A DNA stretch of 29,576 bases from an uncultured Parabacteroides sp. (GTDB lineage: Bacteria; Bacteroidota; Bacteroidia; Bacteroidales; Tannerellaceae), in the NCBI RefSeq assembly GCF_905196875.1, contig NZ_CAJJWO010000063.1:1-29576 (forward strand), in the 5' to 3' direction. Under the pieces are notes generated by a model. That model worked only from the letters and a program-made list of their open reading frames with translations, was not told the DNA's origin and searched no databases. Shown here piece by piece: positions 24,288 through 29,576 of this stretch. A program made the translations under genes and the position numbers. How positions within the stretch are numbered: position 1 is the stretch's first letter; every line of letters starts with the position of its first letter.

Positions 24288-25832
24288 TTATTTTAAAATC
24301 CACATGATATCGTTCACGTCATCAACACCACCCCACTGTCGTTCCAAAGCTTCGTATAATTGTTCCTTATTATAGTTGGTTTCCGACTCTGGATACATAT
24401 ACCGCATTGGAATTTTATCCTTGGCATCATTCAGATTTGTTTCAGGATTGATCGGGAATTCCGGATACTTATTTCGGCGGTATTCGTAATAATCGTCTGT
24501 TGCCATGTGGAAATATCTGGCCAGATATGCCTGTATCCAAATCTGTTTCAATCGGTCGATCGAACTTCCGTCTGTTTTGTAAGCAACGTATTCTCCTTTC
24601 AGATAAGTATCGATGTATTCGTCCGTTATTTCAACTCCATTGTTGTATTCTGCCGGGACAGTAGATCGTACGAACTGGAAAGAGGCACGAACGCCTTTTT
24701 CATAAAGATCCCTCGCTGACTGGTTGATCCATCCTCTTTCAGCAGCCTCTGCCATAATGAAATTCATATCTGCATATCCTAAACGGATACAAGGTACTCC
24801 AACGTAATTATATCGATAAACATCATTCGGACGCGAATGCAGTCGTTTGGCTATTTTATCTTTTTCTGTATCGTATACTCCTGCTACGTCCACACCCAGG
24901 TAAGCATCCCAGTCATTTGCCTTTTTCAAGGTTTCTCCTGCCGGGAGATACAATTCGTTGGTAAGTGCTTCAGCCGGAGCTAGATAATAGAACAATCGGT
25001 TGTCTTTGAATTTCTTCAACGGTTCGATCAGCGTATTGGTAGCAGCATAATACTCGATACTACGGGTTTCTGTTACATGATAAGGGTTTTTCTGTCCTTC
25101 TTTATCAGAGTAAACAACTTGCAGGTTATCTTCGTTACTTTCAAACAGATTGTTCTCAGATACAACTTTTGCGAACGTTTCTTTTATTTGTAGTTCGGGA
25201 GTGTCATCTGCTCTTTTAGAAAGAAATATGAGAACTTTCAGACGTAGAACGTTGGTCGCCTTTCTCCATTTGCCGGGTTCTCCCAGATAGAAAGGATCGC
25301 CGGAGAAAGCCCTGGTTGCTTTGGCAAAGTATTCGTCTGCCAGTGCCAGATCTGCCAGGATACCTTTAAATACATCTTTTTGTTCATCGTATTTGGGATA
25401 CCGATATGTATCGATGTCCAACGCTTCCGAGTAAGGAATATCTCCCATGTTCATAGTTGTCCGGAAGAAATACCAACCTTTCAAAAGATAATACAGGCCA
25501 GTGTAGGCGTTCAGATCATCTTCCGGGGCTAACTCCACTATCTTCTGGGCATTTGTCAGAACTTCGAGCCCTTCGAAGCTGCCTTTTCCGAAACGGTTGT
25601 ATTGCGAGTCGTCCATTTGTTCTCCCCAGCACATGCGTTTTACCAGAAATTCGTTTTTCCAGTTGCTGGCTGATTTCGTTATATCTAATATCGTTTTAGT
25701 AGCGAGCATGGACGATGTTACTTTAGTTGTTGTATCCGGATTGGTATTCAGATCGTCAAAACTGGAAGTACATCCTGAAAAAAGGAGAGTCCCACTCAGT
25801 ATATATAGTATACTTTTATATTTTAGTTTCAT
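24288..25832 (-). CDS. SusD-like outer-membrane lipoprotein (SusD-like_2 type)
   Basis: The 514-residue protein has a lipobox L-F-S-G-C with Cys21, followed by the common DDLNTNP motif of SusD-like_2 lipoproteins. Further family signs are YTGLYYLLKGWYFFRTTMNMGDIPYSEALD, a central AKATRAFSGDPFYLGEPGKWRKATNVLRLKVLI, and the late IRLGYADMNFIMAEAAERGWI. It differs clearly from the larger RagB/SusD type at 6524. It begins 19 bp after the STN-type susC and would form the lid of that transporter at the cell surface. The ligand is unknown; the downstream enzymes point to a phosphate-bearing molecule. Confidence 0.93.
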   Translation of the reverse strand: MKLKYKSILYILSGTLLFSGCTSSFDDLNTNPDTTTKVTSSMLATKTILDITKSASNWKNEFLVKRMCWGEQMDDSQYNRFGKGSFEGLEVLTNAQKIVELAPEDDLNAYTGLYYLLKGWYFFRTTMNMGDIPYSEALDIDTYRYPKYDEQKDVFKGILADLALADEYFAKATRAFSGDPFYLGEPGKWRKATNVLRLKVLIFLSKRADDTPELQIKETFAKVVSENNLFESNEDNLQVVYSDKEGQKNPYHVTETRSIEYYAATNTLIEPLKKFKDNRLFYYLAPAEALTNELYLPAGETLKKANDWDAYLGVDVAGVYDTEKDKIAKRLHSRPNDVYRYNYVGVPCIRLGYADMNFIMAEAAERGWINQSARDLYEKGVRASFQFVRSTVPAEYNNGVEITDEYIDTYLKGEYVAYKTDGSSIDRLKQIWIQAYLARYFHMATDDYYEYRRNKYPEFPINPETNLNDAKDKIPMRYMYPESETNYNKEQLYEALERQWGGVDDVNDIMWILK

Positions 25833-25851
25833 ATCGTAATGTTTTATCGGT

Positions 25852-28800
25852 TTAGAAATTAACTTTTAGATTTACTCCCATATAACGTTGAGAAGGAGAG
25901 TTCAGACTTTCTATACCATCGGAATCTCCACCTTTGTCCGGATCGGCATATTTGTAATCTTTAGCCCAGAGGAACAGATTTTGTCCGGTAAATCCGATAG
26001 AAGCGTTCTTCATTCTCATTTTCTGGCACCATTCAGATGGCAAATCGTAAGAAAGAGACAAGTTACGTAGCTTAAAGAATGTCTCTCTCAACATATTCTG
26101 ACGACTGGGGGTATTGTTATTGTCATGATACTTACTGATATAAGCCTCATAAGAAACAACGACATCATTTGGTGCAAATACACGAGTATCTTCCAGTATA
26201 TTTCCATCAGGATCGCGGGTTACACTACCGGAAACGACTTTTACACCCTGGCCTATGTAAGTACGGTTGCCGTTTACCACTTCTTCATATCTCCATTGTG
26301 TGTCCGTATCTTTTCCAGTTCCGGTATTCCATAACATCTGGTGGGTCTTGGAGAATGATAAACCTCCAACTCGTCCGTCCAGAGTGAAACTGAGTGTGAA
26401 ATTTTTATAACGGAAAGTATTGGTTATACCCCAAACCAGGTCCGGAGTTGTATTTCCAACCTTCGTTTTAAAAGATTGTCTGACCGGCATACCTCCGTTG
26501 TGGATGATATTTCCGTCCGGATCGCGATCCCAATCTTCTATTGCCAGCCAATCCCAACTTTCTCCTTTTTTCACCCAGGGCTTTTTAGTCGAATAATCCG
26601 GATCTATATCTTTATATGTATATTGATCGTGTGACCAGTTTGTCAGGATATCCCAGCTGAAATCTTTGGTCTGTATCGGTGTTCCTCCTACAGTGATCTC
26701 AAATCCGCTACGAAGACGGGTTTCTTTAAAGTTTGTCTGTATGTTGCGAAAACCGGTAGAACTACTTACTCCTCCCTTTATAATAAAGTCAGATTCCAGT
26801 TTACGATAATAAGATGCGTCGATGAATAACCGGTTTTTGAGTAAATTTGTAGCAGCACCAATTTCCCAAACTTCCGATTTCTTAGGTTTGATTAATCCTC
26901 CGATAATGGTCGATGGATAAGCAGCGGTGGAAAGCCCGTCCCAAACGTTTGTAGATACCGTATATACATTATTATTTGCATAAATCTCGGCATCTTCTTT
27001 TGAAGCAGTCCATGATGCACGTACTTTCATAAAATCCCACCATTCCGGTAGTTTAATGATTTCAGACAGGACGATGCTACCCGAAACAGAAGGGTAGAAG
27101 TAGGAACGTTGTTTTGCAGAAAGGGTAGACGACCAGTCGTTTCTTCCTGTTACATCCAGAAAATAGGTGCTGGCCCATCCGAAAGAGGCTTTTCCATAAA
27201 GGCTGTTCACTCGTTTTTGTTTAAGTTCACTGCTTGCTTTGATGGGATCGACCGATGCGTTGAGTGAGTAGAATTCAGGAATGGATAAACCTCCCTGAGT
27301 AGTACTTTTCATAAGGTCATAATGCGTATAGTAGATATTTCCTCCTCCCATGAGGTTCATATTGAATTTTCCCCATGTTTTATCTGCCATTAACATGGCG
27401 TCCGTATTTACGCTCATGTCAGTTCCGCGACTTACACCATAGAATCCTTTCTTATCCCATGCCTGATTGGCGCTGAGCGGATTTCTCCATTCATTTCTTT
27501 TTGAATATACATCTACTCCTGCACGAAGCATAGCTTTTAACCACGGAGTGATCTCATAACTGGTATTCACTGCTGCATTTACAACATCTATGTCATAAGC
27601 ATCCGTAATCTCGTAAGCTTTGAACCAAGGGTTATCATACCAATTGTTGTCATACCAGTTTTGCTGCATGCCCTCTTTATCTTTCACCCAATAATTACGA
27701 TAATCGCGGATATCATATTCCGTACCTCCCCAGATTACCATATCATAAATGTAACTACCTGCATAACCAGAACCGTGATCATTGCTGGAAACTCGTTTAT
27801 TGTAAGAAGCAGAAGCATCCATCTTGAAGTTCTTCCAGCTCATTTCTCCACCAACAGAGAAGGTGATCTTATTCAGATCCTGGTTCGGATATTGTCCTTT
27901 GTTGTAAACTTCAGTGATAGAAGCACGGAATGAACCATATTTACCTTGCTGGGAGATGTTGATATTATTGTTGGTTACCATGCTGAATTGCAGGAAGTTT
28001 TTAAAGTTATCTTTACCTTTGGATGTTAGCTCCTGTTCCCGCCATTCATATGTATACGGATCCCATAAAATAGCTGTACGGCCGATGTCCAGTTTATCCC
28101 CCCAGACGTAGTCGTTATTATATTTCCCCCCGAATCCGCGGCTGTAAGAGTGCTGTGTTTCCGGTAATGCCAGATAGCCGGAAAAGAACATGGTGTTGCT
28201 GTTGATATTAATGTTTAATCCTTCGTGGTCAGCACCTTTCTTTGTTGTGATCATGATGGCTCCACTTGTACCTCTGGCACCATACAAAGCAGAAGCTGTC
28301 GCTCCTTTTAGTACATCTATAGATTCGATATCGTCTGATGCAATTTCATCCAGTGTGATATTACCATAGGGTATACCATCGACAATGATCAAGGGTGTTT
28401 CCCCACGCAGTTTGATCTTAGGTGTCTCGTTGAACTCTGTACTGTTCTGGATATTCAATCCTGCTACTTTACCTGTTAATGAAGTGGCTACATCTACTGT
28501 TTTGGCAAGAGGCAGTTTATCTCCAGTCACTTTCTGAACGGCATAACCTAAAGCTTTCTCTTCTCGTTTGATACCTAAGGCTGTAACAACTACTTCGTTT
28601 AGGTTTTGAGTGTCTTCTGTTAGCTGTATACTGAAGACAGTCTGGTTGCCTACCGGAATTGTTTTGGAAACATATCCGATGTAAGAGATAACTAATGCGG
28701 ATTTACTCGGTACCGATAAATTAAATTTACCATCTATATCAGTGATTGTTCCGTTTGTAGATCCTTTTTCCAACACATTGGCTCCGATGATCGGTTCGCC

Positions 28801-29247
28801 ATGGGCATCGGTAATAGTTCCTGATATATTTCTGATTGTTTGTTGGGCAACAGCACTGATAAGAACTTCTTTGGGTGATAAAATAATGCTTTTATCCAAA
28901 ACCTTGTAACTAATATCCGTCCCATTGAACAACTGTTCCAATACATTAAATACATTCTTCTTGTTGCTTTTGATGGAAACAACACGATTGGTGTTTACCT
29001 GTTTGTTGTTGTAGAAGAAATGGAAATCCGATTGTTTTTCTATTTCATCTAATACGTCCTGTACCGTTTTATTATTCACGTTCAGGGATAATGTTGCCGA
29101 CTGGCTGTAGCTTTCGGATGCGTACGCCAATCCTATGCATACAAATAGCATTATTGCGGTGAGTCTCATACATAATGGTATTTTTTTCAGGACAATAAAC
29201 AGTGAATTCACCATCCTGAAATGTTGGATGCTAAAATAATTTGTCAT
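25852..29247 (-). CDS. SusC-family TonB-dependent transporter with N-terminal STN domain
   Basis: From the ATG at 29247 the protein has 1131 residues. A signal core (MRLTAIMLFVCIGLAYA) is followed by an STN domain (about 52-124: LNVNNKTVQDVLDEIEKQSD, FHFFYNNKQV, YKVLDKSIILS), a carboxypeptidase-D-like domain (about 141-217), LNEVVVTALG, a plug domain and a barrel ending GVNLKVNF. STN domains relay substrate occupancy to a FecR anti-sigma factor, and the end of such a gene lies just upstream at 29415. The frame extends to an ATG at 29325, but that ATG sits in one arm of a 34-base hairpin and would put over 50 residues before the hydrophobic core, so 29247 or 29214 is more likely. It pairs with the SusD-like gene 19 bp downstream. 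Confidence 0.93.
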   Translation of the reverse strand: MTNYFSIQHFRMVNSLFIVLKKIPLCMRLTAIMLFVCIGLAYASESYSQSATLSLNVNNKTVQDVLDEIEKQSDFHFFYNNKQVNTNRVVSIKSNKKNVFNVLEQLFNGTDISYKVLDKSIILSPKEVLISAVAQQTIRNISGTITDAHGEPIIGANVLEKGSTNGTITDIDGKFNLSVPSKSALVISYIGYVSKTIPVGNQTVFSIQLTEDTQNLNEVVVTALGIKREEKALGYAVQKVTGDKLPLAKTVDVATSLTGKVAGLNIQNSTEFNETPKIKLRGETPLIIVDGIPYGNITLDEIASDDIESIDVLKGATASALYGARGTSGAIMITTKKGADHEGLNININSNTMFFSGYLALPETQHSYSRGFGGKYNNDYVWGDKLDIGRTAILWDPYTYEWREQELTSKGKDNFKNFLQFSMVTNNNINISQQGKYGSFRASITEVYNKGQYPNQDLNKITFSVGGEMSWKNFKMDASASYNKRVSSNDHGSGYAGSYIYDMVIWGGTEYDIRDYRNYWVKDKEGMQQNWYDNNWYDNPWFKAYEITDAYDIDVVNAAVNTSYEITPWLKAMLRAGVDVYSKRNEWRNPLSANQAWDKKGFYGVSRGTDMSVNTDAMLMADKTWGKFNMNLMGGGNIYYTHYDLMKSTTQGGLSIPEFYSLNASVDPIKASSELKQKRVNSLYGKASFGWASTYFLDVTGRNDWSSTLSAKQRSYFYPSVSGSIVLSEIIKLPEWWDFMKVRASWTASKEDAEIYANNNVYTVSTNVWDGLSTAAYPSTIIGGLIKPKKSEVWEIGAATNLLKNRLFIDASYYRKLESDFIIKGGVSSSTGFRNIQTNFKETRLRSGFEITVGGTPIQTKDFSWDILTNWSHDQYTYKDIDPDYSTKKPWVKKGESWDWLAIEDWDRDPDGNIIHNGGMPVRQSFKTKVGNTTPDLVWGITNTFRYKNFTLSFTLDGRVGGLSFSKTHQMLWNTGTGKDTDTQWRYEEVVNGNRTYIGQGVKVVSGSVTRDPDGNILEDTRVFAPNDVVVSYEAYISKYHDNNNTPSRQNMLRETFFKLRNLSLSYDLPSEWCQKMRMKNASIGFTGQNLFLWAKDYKYADPDKGGDSDGIESLNSPSQRYMGVNLKVNF

Positions 29248-29290
29248 AGATTTGTAAGTGATTTTAGAGTTAAAAAATTCATTTGCTAAA

Positions 29291-29308
29291 GCTTGTCGCC
29301 AAACAAGC
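29291..29308. repeat. Small inverted repeat in the susC leader
   Basis: GCTTGT and ACAAGC form a 6-bp stem with a 6-base loop. It lies between the ATG at 29325 and the preferred start at 29247, consistent with a structured 5' leader rather than coding sequence. Confidence 0.45.
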
Positions 29309-29322
29309 CTGCAGTTGGTTTT

Positions 29323-29356
29323 CATACGGGAAAATACGCCAATATTTTTCCGTATG
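29323..29356. repeat. 34-bp inverted repeat between fecR and susC
   Basis: CATACGGGAAAATA (29323-29336) and TATTTTTCCGTATG (29343-29356) match at 13 of 14 positions around CGCCAA. On the minus strand no T run follows, so it is not a classical terminator. It could be an operator, an mRNA processing site or a leader structure between the regulator and the transporter. No complete TAnnTTTG box is seen in 29250-29414. Confidence 0.7.
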
Positions 29357-29414
29357 TTTTGTTTTAGGGAGGCTCCATTGCTTTCATTCTGTATTTATTA
29401 GGTTACACAAATAA

Positions 29415-29576
29415 TTAATATAGTTCAACAATTGTTTTTTCTGAAATTTTGCCTTTATCCGGATTTATCTCCGGATCTATAAATTTGTATTGGATACCTG
29501 ACGATAACCGGAAGTGTTCAAGAATAAGCGTCAGGTGCTGCCCGCTGAAAGTTCCGGTGAAAGAGTTCTCATACAA
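29415..29576 (-). CDS. FecR-family anti-sigma factor, C-terminal fragment (DUF4974), cut by window edge
   Basis: An open frame enters from the right edge and ends at TAA (29417-29415), giving 53 residues. It contains ENSFTGTFSGQHLTLILEHF and then SSGIQYKF, ending in KTIVELY. This matches the C-terminal DUF4974 domain of Bacteroidetes FecR-like regulators (a short domain of the type ENxxFxxxxLxxVLxxLSxxTGIxY). FecR spans the inner membrane, receives the signal from an STN-bearing transporter and controls an ECF sigma factor, whose gene normally lies just upstream and would be outside the window. Adjacency to the STN-type susC supports the call. Confidence 0.85.
   Translation of the reverse strand: MYENSFTGTFSGQHLTLILEHFRLSSGIQYKFIDPEINPDKGKISEKTIVELY

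Noticed and set aside
3314..29325. The two susC-susD pairs considered as a duplication of one locus
   Set aside because: The SusC proteins differ in STN content and the SusD proteins belong to different types, with different regulators and enzymes, so they are independent loci.
1..29576. Insertion sequences, integrases or prophage genes
   Set aside because: No transposase, integrase or phage protein was recognised. The tRNA at 10776-10849 has no adjacent integrase, and I saw no duplicated tRNA 3' end nearby.

Overview
The window looks like a chromosomal segment of a gut Bacteroidales, most likely a Parabacteroides-type organism. The basis is two SusC/SusD pairs, a reverse-oriented hybrid two-component sensor of the propeller type, an S-type sulfatase, a FecR/DUF4974 anti-sigma C-terminus, repeated Bacteroidetes -7 boxes (TAnnTTTG, three of them with TTG 19-20 bp upstream), and no strong Shine-Dalgarno sites. 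The genus is an inference.

Layout. (1) 1-10049: a utilization locus. A hybrid sensor kinase on the minus strand, cut by the left edge, faces a susC-susD-sulfatase operon (3314-9989) that ends at a terminator. The sensor probably detects a fragment of a sulfated host or plant glycan and switches on the importer and the desulfating enzyme. No glycosidase is in view. (2) 10074-11859: small housekeeping and defence genes. These are a minus-strand hicA-hicB toxin-antitoxin pair with a palindromic operator inside its promoter, tRNA-Ala(GGC), and the overlapping DUF4286-ruvC pair. (3) 11879-13213: NADP-type glutamate dehydrogenase with a clear promoter. (4) 13214-13649: a long intergenic region holding four palindromic 18-mers spaced exactly 22 bp apart. 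(5) 13650-19013: a 986-residue protein with two receiver-like domains joined to a PEP-synthase-type ATP-grasp, followed by a soluble four-PAS histidine kinase under its own promoter.

(6) 19077-29576: a second SusC/SusD locus on the minus strand. The order of transcription is fecR (cut by the right edge), susC with an STN domain, susD (SusD-like_2 type), a terminator, then a tight operon of four exported phosphoesterases. These are a LamG/BNR_assoc_N/endonuclease-exonuclease-phosphatase fusion, a calcineurin-type phosphoesterase, an alkaline-phosphatase-superfamily phosphodiesterase and a second calcineurin-type phosphoesterase. No glycoside hydrolase, lyase or sulfatase is present. This is the best candidate for an undescribed system: an importer apparently coupled to removal of phosphate from a phosphodiester or phosphomonoester substrate.

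Functional calls rest on motif and family recognition by eye. Domain borders are approximate. Starts of hicA, the STN-type susC and the LamG-phosphoesterase are discussed in their entries.
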